A DNA stretch of 64,000 nucleotides. Origin: Manduca sexta (lineage: Eukaryota; Arthropoda; Insecta; Lepidoptera; Sphingidae). Below the pieces are notes generated by a model. The model did no database searches. It was not told the DNA's origin and saw nothing but the letters and a program-made list of their open reading frames with translations. The translations under genes and the position numbers were made by a program. Shown here in pieces: positions 32,701 through 44,100 of the stretch (position 1 is its first letter; every line of letters begins with the position of its first letter). Location of the stretch: the NCBI RefSeq assembly GCF_014839805.1, contig NC_051116.1:496001-560000 (forward strand), given 5' to 3'.

Positions 32701-35700
32701 TTTGTTTGAACGCGCTAATTTCAGGAACTACTGGTACGAATTCAAAAATTCTTTTAGTGTTGGACAGTCCATTTATCGAGGAAGCTGTAGGCTATATAAC
32801 ATCACGCTGTGACCTATAAGAACGGAGCATTCATGAAAATTTTTACAAAAACGGGAATTTTTTTTTCTTTTGGGAGCTTCTTGAGTATTCTTTTACGTAT
32901 CTTATTTTAGGGTCACGAATAAGTCTATATTTATTACAAAATTAATGAACGTCTTCCGGCGTAATACCAATGTTCAACATGAATATGTCGGAAGTAATAA
33001 CACGAACAAACAATGCTTGTCTTATCTACTGCATGCGTTATCAGCACTTTGAAACTGTTGTTGATAAATATCGGATGTTGCTCCGTTTCGTGCCTTATGA
33101 TTCATATAGGCGACAGTTAGCCTAATTTACGAATTATGCACGTAATATTGTTTTTGGAAGTAGTGGGAGGGTACCGGGAACTCGGGCAACACTGAGGTTC
33201 CTATGTCGGGCATTATAAAAATACCGAGATTTGTTTATAATAATAATATCAGCCCTGTACTATATACTTGCCCACTGCTGAGCACGGGCCTCCTCTACTA
33301 CTGAGAGGGATTAGGCCTTAGTCCACCACGCTGGCCTAGTGCGGATTGGTAGACTTCACACACCTTCGAAATTTCTGTAGAGAACTTCTCAGATGTGCAG
33401 GTTTCCTCATCCTGTGTGCCCTTGGGATTTGAACCTGCGGACATTCGTCTTGGTAGTCCGTTCCACACCCAACTAGGCTATCGCCGCTAATGATTGAGAT
33501 TTGTTTACTGGTGCCAAAAATGTAAACGATATAATTTTAGCATTGTTTTATTAATCTCAGTTATAATATTTTTATTTATTCAAGATGAAAGTAATGGACG
33601 ACTATTGGATATTTTTTTTGCTCGGCAATATGACTTTACTGTTCCTGATTTTAAGCTAAATGAACCCCATAGAAAGTGCGGGTCGGTCAAAGATGCAAGC
33701 ATCTCCTGAAGGTCGGCATAGTCATGTCATGCCATCGGTATATATGTACTACGTACTAGATTTGGCGTTCCGAACATTCACCGTGTTCAACTGAATTGAA
33801 CTGTTATCCATTCAAACTGACTTAAGTATGGTCAATATTGACAGCTTGTGGTTGTGTACGGAGTGGCGCTCATGATGTAAGAACTCGAGTCTAAGTGTAA
33901 ACCTGGATTTGAATAAAAAATATTACTTAATTACTAATATTATTAATATCGGACCACGAACAGATAAAAAACATTAAAAGTTGTATATTTATAAAATGTA
34001 GGTAGATATTGTAACTCTGACTTTGCGGATGAACAACACCTCAGTCCCTCCCGCGACCATGAAGGATGCAAAGTTTTCGAAACGTCGGGAGAAAAGTAAA
34101 ATATTAAAACCGCGATAAAATTCGTAAAATAGTTTAATTTAAGTGTCTAACATTCGCGTAAACTTAAGAAATCATTAAAAAAAATTTTAGTCAAATAAGT
34201 AACATTATTTGTTGTTCAAGTGAATAAATAGTGACGTTATGGTTGCCATTTTAGTTCAGATTTGGAACAAATAGTTTATATGGACGTACATCTATAGAAT
34301 ATACGTCAATGTGTCGTGCCAAATAATTAAATTACTAACCATCAGACTATTCATGGTTTTGTTTGAAACATAGCCGTAATGTGCAGTCTGTTTTTCTTCC
34401 ATAGCATTGTCAGACCTAATGCCACATAAGTGGTTAGATTATGCGTAGGCTTTCTTCTGAACAGTCCATAGCCTAGATAGGCGGCGGAAAGTGGGCGATG
34501 TCAAGAGATCTGTGTTTTGCGAGCATTACTATTCACACACATTGTTCGTGCTAAATATTGTACAGGAATGGATTTGGGTGACTATGTGGATCATGGGGGG
34601 TTTAGACCCCCTATTAATGGCGAAGCTATCAAGTAAAAAAATAAACGAACAAACAAAGAATCTATTCAGCTTTATATAGTAGTATAGATAAATAAATCAT
34701 TAATATTTGTAGCATAATGGGCTAAAATCTAATTATAATTAGTAGTCTTTCCTTTCGGATAATTTTACTTTTACCTGCCACAGCCCCCTATTCGTTTGTT
34801 ATAAGAAAACTTAAACTTGTTACTGCCTCCGTAAGTTATACTATAGTGATTAGAAACGCCAATCCTGAAACTTAATGAGTCTCTGGGAAAATAGTTTTTT
34901 GCAACGCAGTTATCCAATAGAAAGATATTGTTTTATTGATTCGAATGAAGTTACTTATAATAAACAAAATGTTTTGCAATATGATCGTAGAATATATTAT
35001 ATTATAGTATATCCTGCACAAAAAATATGTGTAGTATACATATACAGGTCTTTATCTAAAGAACTATACACACTACATTTAACTTACCATTGGTCTCGTT
35101 CCCCGCTTTCGCGAACCAAATCCGCGCCTGGCAACTTATCGCGAGGAGATAAAACATGGCATATACAATGCAAGGCCGGGTCGCTATGTTTTTGATGTGC
35201 ACGAGTGTTTGTTATCAGTTGTATTGTGTTAGCTGATAAAATATGATGACGTTGGATTTGCCGTATTAAAACACACGTATATTTTAATACTTATTGTTTT
35301 GGCGCCACCTTTGTTAACTCTTTTCCAAGAAGAAAAATCTGATCCTACATTTTTTCGTGTTAAACATACCACCTTATTCAGTTTTTGTTATATCTCAATA
35401 TTGGCCAATCACAACGGCCCTATGTCTACGCACTGCGAAGGCTGCCATGCCGTCAGCACTGAGAAACAGACTTATCACAGCTTTACTCCGTCCTTAGATA
35501 AAAACGTCTATGAATAAGGGGGATAGTCTATAAGATTGTATAATACTGGTTTTGCTCGCGGCTCCGACAGTATGAAGTTTTCCGGGATAAAAGTCCCGCT
35601 TTATATTTTCCTGGGATAAAACTACACTATCGCCATCCTGAGACATGAGATGTTAAGTCTTATTATGTTCAGTAGTTACACTGGCTACAATTTTCTTGTC

Positions 35701-36655
35701 ACAATGTATACTAGAAATTGCCATATTAGTCTAACGTCTGTTGACATAAAATGTTTCATTACCGAAAACTAAAATGTGTTGTTTAGACAAGGTCACCGAC
35801 CCGGCTGAGTCAGCAATCGCCGCGGGTCAACGACCTCTGTCTGTAATGCCCGTAAATATAAGAAACAAAGGACCAGTTTGTTTGTTTAATGGGATACGTG
35901 TAGGGTGACTTGGATTTCCTATTTTTAAGGAACATTCTGATAGGATTCTAGTTTATAATTAGTATTTTTTTTAAAGTGTTAATTGTTTAACATTTTTTAT
36001 TTTTAAATGCTCGCTCATAAATTGATGTAGTACTTAAGGATATATGAGGCTTTCTTAAAATACGGGATTATTATTACAAAGTATCCGTATTAATCCCTAT
36101 TGGTTTCACCAAAACATAATGCATTTAAGTCTTCGCTGAATATAAGGTCGACTCGTAAAATACGCGAGACCTGGTCACCCTACATCCGAATGTGATTCAA
36201 GGAAGGAGTTTAGATTGGGTTATTTTTGTAAGCGAAGTGTGGATCAAATTTTAAATTTATTAGGTGTTACATATTATCTTTTTGTTTTGCATTTTTAAAT
36301 CTTAATTACTCCCCAACTTCATTCCACTACAGTGCAGTGTAAAAGTTGAAATTTGCCGAAACGGAACCCGACACAACATATAGGTACTATATAATAAATC
36401 AGCCCTGTATGTCACACAGCTGGACACAGGTTTCCTCTACTACTGAGAGGGATTAGGCCTTAGTCCACCACGCTGGCCTAGTGCGGATTGGTAGACTTCA
36501 CACACCCTCAACCTTCCTATAGAAGCTGTCTAGTATGATTGTAAGTAACAAGAAGGTAACCACATTTTATCTTGTCTACAGCCCGCAGCCCGCACGGCGG
36601 GACGCCTACAAAGATACCGAGTCCCGTCGGCACCTTACTACACAGGAGAACACCG
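26770..36655 (+). CDS. Large Ser/Pro-rich disordered protein, 5' part (possibly CEP170-like)
   Basis: Exon one 26770-28537 and exon two 36582-36655 join in frame (AAA-C | CC-CGC); the second ends in phase 0 at a GTAAG donor. The first exon gives 589 codons. Its sequence is rich in Ser, Pro, Lys and Asp/Glu and looks mostly disordered, with repeated SP/TP sites (SPLSD, KSPIVD, SPELDILTPD). Distinctive blocks are HPMAFTIDFGVGKVDNRRLE near residue 55, QGYNSEGYFSSDQEDS near 116, and MVGKLSYLSLNRCKGDKTW near 535. Exon two adds RSPHGGTPTKIPSPVG, an SxIP-like/basic Ser-Pro stretch of the sort found in microtubule-associated proteins. The AFTIDFG block suggests CEP170-family relatives, but no FHA domain is present, so the name is tentative. 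The 8-kb first intron and at least 27-kb second intron imply a very long gene; the remaining exons are outside the window. Confidence 0.82.
29216..29480 (-). mobile_element. tRNA-derived SINE (family B), reverse
   Basis: It begins AGTCCTGTATTATATACTGT on the plus strand and continues through AGGGATTAGGCCTTAGTGCA to GAGATTTGAATCTGCGAAC (mutated B box on the minus strand). The A box region is lost. Confidence 0.75.
29630..29950 (-). repeat. Tandem duplication, two units of about 160 bp
   Basis: Unit one (about 29630-29755) and unit two (about 29788-29950) share TTTGTATGGCCAAGTGT, AAATTTGCGGAA and CTGCTAAAACTATT in the same order. On the minus strand both units read a similar peptide (KNSFSRLC followed by H, Y, S, E and PQI). 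Stops and frameshifts break the frame, so this may be an old coding repeat or a chance open stretch. Confidence 0.6.
30470..30720. repeat. Dispersed repeat family J, copy 2
   Basis: GGGAAGTGTGGGGGAAGGAA, GGTATACACACTGAACTGCG, TGGGCGTGCATTCGGTGTGG and GCGCACAAGAATTGCCTTGG match 8690-8900 in order. Confidence 0.6.
30916..31122 (-). pseudogene. RTE-type LINE C-terminal coding remnant
   Basis: The minus-strand frame reads RLTQKGTYDWMHKARDRALW and RTGRQQADDDEA, the W..xAxDRxxWR pattern at the end of RTE-clade reverse transcriptases. The upstream half (VFESGDRVLANVTTSGKMAG) corresponds to the preceding linker of such proteins. Only about 65 codons survive. Confidence 0.55.
31480..31700 (+). pseudogene. 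hAT transposase C-terminal (dimerisation) domain remnant
   Basis: The frame reads ACHNIFILLKFFIRLPLSSD then IERSRRCQYIRYSTC. This follows the hAT C-terminal pattern (LLKxxLTLPVTxxxxERSFSxLRRIKTxLRSTM) with about four residues deleted between ERS and RR. No N-terminal transposase sequence was found nearby, so it is a decayed fragment. Confidence 0.5.
32335..32600. mobile_element. Fold-back MITE, family M, copy 3
   Basis: Left end CCCCCTTATTCATAGACGTT, right end AACGTTTATGAATAAGGGGG. The centre TTGTGATTGGTTAATATTGA is mirrored by ATAACCAATCACAACGGCC. Its fold covers almost the whole element. Confidence 0.85.
32697..32820 (+). repeat. Repeat family K fragment, copy 2
   Basis: TTTGAACGCGCTAATTTCAG, ATTCTTTTAGTGTTGGACAG and CCATTTATCGAGGAAGCTGT align with 20683-20780; this copy extends further to ATAACATCACGCTGTGACC. 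Confidence 0.6.
33243..33490 (-). mobile_element. tRNA-derived SINE (family B), reverse
   Basis: It contains TACTACTGAGAGGGATTAGG and, at the far end, GGGATTTGAACCTGCGGACA (B box on the minus strand) and CCCAACTAGGCTATCGCCGC (A box on the minus strand). It has an internal deletion after GGTTTCCTCAT relative to the copy at 63483. Confidence 0.85.
33722..34325 (+). repeat. Repeat family H copy 1, split by an insertion
   Basis: The left half 33722-33855 (GATTTGGCGTTCCGAACATT ... TCAATATTGACAGCT) and right half 34250-34325 (GAACAAATAGTTTATATGGA) are contiguous in the copies at 40357-40583 and 48598-48847. About 390 bp lies between them here, including a fragment of another repeat (34021-34170). 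Confidence 0.65.
35370..35526. mobile_element. Fold-back MITE, family M, copy 4 (internally deleted)
   Basis: The left tip ACCTTATTCA joins directly to the right arm (ATATTGGCCAATCACAACGG ... CGTCTATGAATAAGGGGGAT). About 100 bp of the left arm is missing, so this copy can no longer fold fully. Confidence 0.75.
36397..36535 (-). mobile_element. tRNA-derived SINE (family B), 3' fragment
   Basis: ATCAGCCCTGTATGTCACAC, CTACTGAGAGGGATTAGGCC and GTGCGGATTGGTAGACTTCA are the family's 3' half in reverse. It ends 46 bases before the acceptor of exon 36582-36655. Confidence 0.75.
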
Positions 36656-37635
36656 GTAAGTCATCGCTTATAACAATGATAGCCTGACCAGAAAAACAAA
36701 AAACTTCGCCATGTTGTAAAACTTGGAAAAAAAATTGATTTCGTAATGGAGGCGAAATTATTTTAAAACGCAAAAGCTAAAGTTGTGATCTTAAGTCAGG
36801 TTTTTTATATTCCTGGTCAGGGTAATTATTCCCCTATCACAGCACGGGCTGGGATACGAGGGAACATAACTTACGACTAGTGACTACCATTCCGAGATGG
36901 TATCTAAATCGTTGCTATGGTAACCGAAAATATAAGTTAGATAAATATATCTAAGACATGATTAGTAATTTTATATATGTAAAGTGCACAAATGTCCCAA
37001 TTCGAATTTAATTTTTTGATGCTATACATCTGGTAGTAACTAAAAAGGATTTAAAAAGAGGGTAGATATCAAAAATTCTGTTATAAAACTGCTGATTATA
37101 CAATATACATACCTTAGTCATAGTTCTATAAATAGACCCAAATTTGACCCGTAAAGTAGTTTGAATAGAGTGTTAAATAATTTGTTTTGCTTATAGGATG
37201 AAAGTCAGAAGAATTTCCGTATATTCACAATGTTTATCCCGATGGAGGGACGGGAATAGATATGTTTGCGTTTACGTTTATATTACGTTCGTACGGACGG
37301 ACTGATGTTATGTAGAAGCGGATTTGAAAAATGAACTCTATGCTCTTGTGATAAGGTTGATTGGGAAGTTGAAGTTCGAAATATTTTTGTAGTCGCACTA
37401 GATGAAAAGCTTGCGATGGGTTATTAGCAACTATTATTTTTGATACGGTATTAATTTATTATTATTTATTAATGAGTCAATAATATAGAATAATATATCA
37501 CTGCATCGTATAAAAAATAGTTTTGGTACACTATTGTTTTTATACGAATTTTAAATTTTACAGTCTCACTTATAAAAAATTTGCATAGCTATGCTTAGTT
37601 AAAACAGAAAGGTACTCGATCAGCTGTAAGTCAAA

Positions 37636-37855
37636 AGCCGCCATATTGCCTCTAAAAAAGGTTTAAAATTTCGTCGTATTAAATTTTAAAGGCCGAAATA
37701 TCCATGCATATTAATTATTTTTACGTTTTTCTTTCAACTGCGAGAACTAATCACTAACTAGACGTGAATTTAAATTCTTTACTTGTCAATACTTGTTTAG
37801 TTACCCAGATTAAAGGTGAAACAAAATGTATGAAAAATGGACCTTAAGCTATAAC
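37636..37855 (-). repeat. Uncharacterised repeat family G, reverse copy
   Basis: It is the reverse complement of 58583-58773 with few changes. Shared blocks are AAATTTCGTCGTATTAAATT, TTACGTTTTTCTTTCAACTG, CACTAACTAGACGTGAATTT and ATACTTGTTTAGTTACCCAG. The class is unknown. Confidence 0.75.
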
Positions 37856-38040
37856 CTTAAACTAGGAACCGGTGATGTTTTTGACAGCTATTTAAGCAAT
37901 TCTTAATCACCTCTTAACGCTAAAAAAATATTATAAGTAAGACTGATACTTAATGATCATTCGAAACAATGACCTAACACAAAGACTTATTTGCTAGCAC
38001 TATTATGTTAGTCGACAGGATTGTTTTCCTTTGAATGACA

Positions 38041-38190
38041 GACGAGCTTTCCCTTCGCCTGATGGTAAGCGATACGACCGCCAGAAGAAACACCAACCTT
38101 GAATTACAAACTACTGTTTGGTATTCCACTGCGCTCGCCATCCTATGACATGGGATGTTAAGTCTTATTATGTCCAGTAGTTACACAAGA
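38041..38190 (-). mobile_element. Repeat family A, reverse, 3' half
   Basis: It has CCCTTCGCCTGATGGTAAGC, GGTATTCCACTGCGCTCGCC and TTAAGTCTTATTATGTCCAG. It is followed within 40 bp by a family B SINE fragment. Confidence 0.8.
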
Positions 38191-38225
38191 TTTGAACTTG
38201 TGTAGTCAACATTATAATAATAATA

Positions 38226-38345
38226 TAATATCAGCCCTGTATTATAATATACTGTCCCACTGTTGGGCACGGGCCTCCTCTACTACTGAGAGGGATTAGG
38301 CCTTAGTCCACCACGCTGGCATAGTGCGGGTAGACTTCATAACAT
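38226..38345 (-). mobile_element. tRNA-derived SINE (family B), 3' fragment
   Basis: TCAGCCCTGTATTATAATAT, GGCACGGGCCTCCTCTACTA and TTAGGCCTTAGTCCACCACG are present; truncation occurs at GTAGACTTCA. Confidence 0.8.
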
Positions 38346-38368
38346 TTGATATTAAAATATTAATTAAT

Positions 38369-38562
38369 TAGCGACCCGCCCCGGCTTCGCACGTGTGCAA
38401 TATTTCTCCACTATTTAATGGATGTTATTATACATATAAACCTTCCTCTTGAATCACTCTATCTATTAAAAAAAAACCGCATCAAAATCCGTTGCGTAGT
38501 TTTAAAGATTTAAACACATAGAGACACAGAAAGCGACTTTGTTTTATACTATGTAGTGATGT
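38369..38562 (+). mobile_element. Repeat family E, copy 2
   Basis: TTAGCGACCCGCCCCGGCTT at the start and GCGACTTTGTTTTATACTAT at the end, as in 21807-22109, but lacking about 100 bp of the internal part. It lies only 25 bp after a family B fragment. Confidence 0.7.
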
Positions 38563-38654
38563 TTATTGGTAAAGGAGTTTGTATATTTTAAATAAAAGTT
38601 TTATTGCTAATGTTGTTGTTATTGTAGTTAGAATTGATTATTTGAGAAAAGATA

Positions 38655-38872
38655 CATTCACGCCTTTTATCCCCAAAGGGGTAGACAGAGGCGCTACTGG
38701 TGCATCAATTTTTCGCCATGCGTATTCCGTCCCATAATGTTATAGCAGGCGAGCCTATCGCCATATCGGGTAACAATTCCAGACTTCGGACTGATACATC
38801 GCGCGACCCGGGGATCGAACCTAAGACCTCAGCACTACCAATCGTAATTAACAACGCCAGCGAGGCAGTCAA
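38655..38872 (-). mobile_element. tRNA-derived SINE (family C), reverse, best-preserved copy
   Basis: On the minus strand it starts TGACTGCCTCGCTGGCGTTG, carries B box GGTTCGATCCCCGGGTCGCG, then TTGTTACCCGATATGGCGAT, and ends CCTTTGGGGATAAAAGGCGT. It differs from the copy at 17085 in having no microsatellite tail. Confidence 0.8.
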
Positions 38873-39228
38873 GATTCATTAAGAAAAGATGCAACAGACG
38901 ATGCAACAGATGATGGAACAGAATGCTTGTGTATTGCACACACTTGTGCACTATATCTCCAGCGTAGCTGATCACCTTTGATATTGGCCGCCATGGTCGA
39001 AATTCGACTAAGGATTCATTAATTTTTACAGCGTGACACAGCGCGCCGCGTTGCGTTTAAGACAATAAAAAATTCCATACAGAATACCATTACTAATTTC
39101 AAAAAGAAAACGTAACACGAGTTAAGAGTTTACACAGTGACAGAGGATAAAGCCCTTGATGTTTTAAAAACGACCGTAATTACATACATCTTTGTGATTC
39201 AAAATTCAGTGTTGGTTCGTCCTATGGG

Positions 39229-39365
39229 TAAAAATAAATTAAATAAAATTCTTTATTCATCACGTAAGCGAACATAGTTGCATTATAAGTCAAGGTTCAT
39301 AAGAATTATTATTATTTAAATAAAGTCGCTTATATAACTAAAGATATTTTATATTGAGGTAGTCG
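39229..39365. repeat. Repeat family I, copy 1
   Basis: TTCTTTATTCATCACGTAAG, CGAACATAGTTGCATTATAA and TATTTAAATAAAGTCGCTTA match 48366-48484 in order. The class is unknown. Confidence 0.65.
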
Positions 39366-40356
39366 TGTAATATCACACGAGCTGTTTGCTCGTCTCATTA
39401 ATTTGTAAAAAATATCGTTGAAATAATGCTCCAAACTGTCTACCTCGGTTTAGGTGATAGCAGTTAAAGTAAGTCTAGTATCTTAGTTTTTTTCTTCTAA
39501 CACCGAGAAATTAGTTTACGGACTACCGACTAAAACCCCGCCATTCGACTCTCCCCCTAATTTCGAAGGTCCAGGGTTCACTATTGCATGCATGCAACCG
39601 CAACCAAGTCTAGTATCTTGGTTAATCCACTACTATCACACCTGTTTGCTCGTTCGCTAGTTTTCTAAAAAACAACGAAAGCAGATCAACTATCTTAATA
39701 AACAGAAAAAACAACGAAAGCAACTATTTTAATACAGAACAGAACAGAATGATTTTTAATCTGTACAATTGTAATTGGACAAAATATCATTGCATTTCAG
39801 TTTCAACACAAAAACTAAACGTTACGCACGACATCGACTATAAAAGTGAACGTACCAAATATTCAATGGACATTCACATCACACGATACGATAACGACAC
39901 GATGTATATACGATTATCGTTAATTCAAAATAGCATATTCCTTACTCCAAAGGACGATGATGCGATAAATACGAATCATATATGTATGGGAAGACTTGTT
40001 TGCTTGTTAGCAGCTTATCCTAGCTTGTTAAAGTGACTATACTGATTTTAGAATAACAGTAAATCAACGAAAGTAGTACGATATTGCGTAAGTGACAAAA
40101 AATGTTTAATAAACATAGAAGTTTAGTATAAGTAATTATGAATGTCAGCTTTTTTTGTCATTACCGCGGTATTGCATTATCCCCGAAAATATTATCTTAT
40201 CTGATCCCCGTCTGTTGACCGGAGACGTGATTCTTTGAAACCTGCCACAATAGCGCTTGTTTCATAACATTTTCGATGATGTCATATAATGTCCGTAGGG
40301 CATATGCAATATTGAACGTCCACTAATTTTATTATATCAATGACTATTGTATTGCA

Positions 40357-40583
40357 TAGGCAATAACCATTGACATATATTTTTTAGACACGAACGTCTA
40401 TACTATAAACTATTTGTTCAGCGCTAAAACATCAAACGTCATATAATCAAACTTTTAAAACATGCAGCGCTAAAGCGCTTTAAATAGCTGTCAATATTGA
40501 CACCATTCTAAAGTCAGTTTGAATGGATTGCAGTTCAATTCAGTTGAACACAGTGAATGTTCGGAACGCCAAATCTAGTAGCT
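40357..40583 (-). repeat. Repeat family H, copy 2, reverse and uninterrupted
   Basis: The minus strand reads GATTTGGCGTTCCGAACATT, GTCAATATTGACAGCTATTT, AAAGCGCTTTAGCGCTGCAT and GAACAAATAGTTTATAGTAT. It defines the compact 230-bp form of the family. Confidence 0.7.
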
Positions 40584-41029
40584 ATGTTACAACAATCGTC
40601 ACGGTCTCGGACCGTGTGAACGGACTTTTTTTTAACACAAATTAATCATTTTTATTGATCGTAAAATTAATATTTTTAACACTTAAAACTGGCACATTGG
40701 GTGTAAATCTTTTGAATATTAAATGCGAAAGTTTGTGAATATGTTTGGACGTTTATTAGAAGTAAATTCGCTGAATGGACTTGTTGAAAGACTTCCTGGA
40801 TTGACATTTAACCTATATACAGCATATAGCGCTTAGTAACAAAAGTACATTGTTAATCATTCTAAATACAATAATTCAAATGCTATTATGCTGCCAGTTC
40901 ACATGATATTATAAAGAGGCTCTGTACCTATGCAACTTCAACAAACACCACAGATAAAAATGTCGAAATAAAACAAGATTAATATTGTTATATTATATGT
41001 AGTTGTAACTTCTAAACTATAGACATTGT

Positions 41030-41165
41030 AACTGACTTTTTAGTCGACCAATACCTCAGTCCGCCCCGTGACCATGAAGGCTTGCAGTCCTTGAACTCGG
41101 GAGAAAATTAAAACAAAATAATAGTTTTATTTCGATGCCTAACATTTGCCCAAACAAGAAATGAT
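41030..41165 (+). repeat. Repeat family L fragment
   Basis: ATACCTCAGTCCGCCCCGTG, ACCATGAAGGCTTGCAGTCC, TCGGGAGAAAATTAAAAC and TGCCTAACATTTGCCCAAAC correspond to blocks at 34040-34170 and, for the last part, 1139-1235. Confidence 0.6.
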
Positions 41166-44100
41166 TCATATCAATGCATACAAGGTGATATTTTATTCCC
41201 AAAAAAGTAAGTTTTATTTATATACCGAAAACACTTCAACAACAACACAACATAGTAATAATGAACCTGTTTAGCAAAATTAGTGCTAAAGATATAACGA
41301 GGGTGCGGTTTCCTCTAAGTAAAATCTCAATTTAATTATGCAAGTGTTAGTATCTAGAGTGGAAAAAATGGAAAGTGCACGTTTCTCTGCACGCAGTACG
41401 AAATGTTAATTAATATGTATAATTATTACGAGATTACATAGGTAGTTAATCTTAAAGAAGGTGACGGTCAATGGCTTAACGTCTTTTACGAAATTATAAC
41501 TAAAACATGCCGTAAAATAGAGTGAAAACATGCAAAATTGAAGTTATTACACAGATAAATTGAATGAATTCTTTTATTATAAAAGTTCAATGTGAAAGGA
41601 AAGAAAAAATATATCTAGACAAATTACATTTAATCAGTTCATCTATATACTGAATGAGTCAAGAGTGTTAAGGAAAACTTTCGCTATCTCACTTGCACGC
41701 TCGCACCATAATACCGATGACGTCACCATATAGCGCACAAGTTTCATAACTTGTTTTTAATGGTTTTGTAGAATGTGTTCTGTTTTGAATTCCCATTAAA
41801 GTTTTCTGATAAATAATGAGCAACTATGCTAATTATGGCAAAATACATTGCAAAAACATTATCCGACATCTGGGCTCTGGTCGGGCCGGTAACCAGACAG
41901 ATGTTTACAAAACGGTTCTGCATAACATCTCACGATCTTAAATAGTACAAAACAAATCCGCCAATGTTTGTAGCGCGTCTGGGTTTTCGCAATCCGATCA
42001 CATAACAATGCTAGTGAAGTTTTTTGGGCCGGCATATCAGTCTTTTCGCCACTCGAAAACTATAAAACAGTAATGTAACCACAAATTCTATTTTCGTGAC
42101 ATTTTCTGGGATATTGATCGAAAATGTACTGTAATAGTCTGGTATAAAGTTCCAATTACAGTGTAAATTATTGAGGTATATTTTGGTCTAGCCGCTTAGT
42201 GCTTAGATTTTATTTCTGTTCAAATTGAGGAAGTTTGTTAGGCATTTGTTAGTCATGTTTACAGCAATAGTTCGAATGTCGATGCCCGTTACTTCGCATA
42301 GTATAAAGTTCACATGTTTGATTAGGTGAGTCGAAACTATAAATAACAGCAACAATAAATTGGCTAATGAAAGGGCTCAAACTACTAATAAAGCGTTGAG
42401 ATTTTTATACGTGCGCGGCCAAGTGACCCTGCGCCTGATGGTAAGTGGAATGGGGTCCAGTAGAACGTCGACTGACGAGAGATGATTATCCCTCGGTAGT
42501 CGACATAGTTATGCTTGTTGGAACCGGATATACACAGGCTGATCCCGAAACGCGACACAATTAAGTGAGCCACTATGGCGGGTTTTAAAACCTTGTGTAC
42601 GGTGCTCGCTCTCCGAACGGATATAAAATATATCCTACCAGCAAATTTTGAATGATATTAATAGATAAAAGCGCAATGCATTTTGATTAATATCTTAATT
42701 TAACAGAAGGTTCAGATGTGGGCTTTTGTGTATTGACCGCCTTAACTGTCATCTTCAGGCGAGCATGCAGCTCGTCTCGGCATTCAGGTAAATAATCGCA
42801 GATGAAAGTTGTTTAACACGCGAAAACAAGACCCAAAAAAGCCTAAAATTGCTATTCAAAAATTTAAATAACACTAGTTAGAAAGTGAAATTCATCTGTT
42901 AAAATGGCCGATTCCAATTAAAACGAAGGTAACGCAACTATAAGTATAATTACACGGCATATTATTATAACTTGGGCTTAAAATTAACATCGTATAGCAA
43001 ACGGAAATAATAGATAACATCTGTGGAAATAATGCTCTTTTACATTTTACTAGTATAATACTAGTGAATTTAAGACGTGCTAAATTTATTCCAAAAGCGG
43101 TAATAATTTAAAAAATCTCAGAAATTTTATAGGCAAAGGAATCTAAGATTATACAGCCTTGCTTTCTGTTTTTGTTACACTCTTTATTAAATGCTAGTAT
43201 TGGGTAACTTTTGTCAATGTCTTGGTGCTTAATTATAATTCGTTAATTTAATTAAAGTACTAAATAATTTCAAAGTTTTTAAAGTATTAGCATACCTAAT
43301 TTCTTAATGGTTCCTAATTGGTGGCAAAGCAGGTTTTATATATATAAAATTATTCAGTCTACAGTTGAACTCAACTAATTCCAGCGTAGGAAATAAGCAA
43401 CATTCCTTTACACATTCACAAAAAAAATATATTACGAGAATTTGCTACCGCTATGCCGAAAAAGCGGAAACTCTAAAAATCTGGGTCTTATTTTTATGTT
43501 AAGTATTTTAAGCATAATATCACAAACACTTAAATTAAAATTTTAAGTGTAGCTTCGACCTAATACCAAACTGTTTAATAAAATATAGGAGTGAGATCTT
43601 AGTGTAGAGAAAATTGACAATTACCACGTCTTAAATAATGTAGAGTTTTCTTAAACCGAACTTTTTTAACAATTTATTGGTGGATGTCTTTAATACCAGC
43701 TTTGTAAAACCGAAATTAAATTTGCCAATAAATCTAAAAAAGAATCGCTGAATGAGATCAAGTTCAATCGCGATGAGTCACTGATGAATACTTTCGCGCG
43801 AAAAAAGGCGCGAACGCAAACATACCAAAAATGGCCGCCGTACGGTAGCGAGTGAATCACAATGGATGTTTTATTTTTATTTATAACTTGATGTAACGTG
43901 TCATTGGTTTCTAATAAAATGCAACTGTAACTTAACGTTTTGTTAAGCGAAAGCGTTGTCATAGATAGCAAATTGGCCATGTTGTATATAGGTTTCTGGG
44001 GCGATGCCTGTGTAGGCTGTACGATTTATGGATAAATCAGACCAACACTATGGTTGCAAACTAAGTAATTTTTTTCCGAACAAATTACACAGGTAATTGT

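Larger units (their letters stand above)
28538..36581. other. First intron of the large Ser/Pro-rich gene, repeat-filled
   Basis: The intron carries family A and B repeats, a tandem duplication (29630-29950), family J (30470-30720), RTE and hAT coding remnants (30916-31122; 31480-31700), two family M MITEs, a family K fragment and a family H repeat interrupted by another repeat. Stretches between these, for example 34340-35290 and 35700-36390, show nothing recognisable. Confidence 0.65.

Noticed and set aside
39749..40036. 95-codon plus-strand ORF
   Set aside because: No domain or splice context; it lies between two repeat fragments and looks like a chance open frame.
43690..43980. 96-codon minus-strand ORF
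   Set aside because: Low-complexity, hydrophobic reading of AT-rich intron DNA, without recognised homology.
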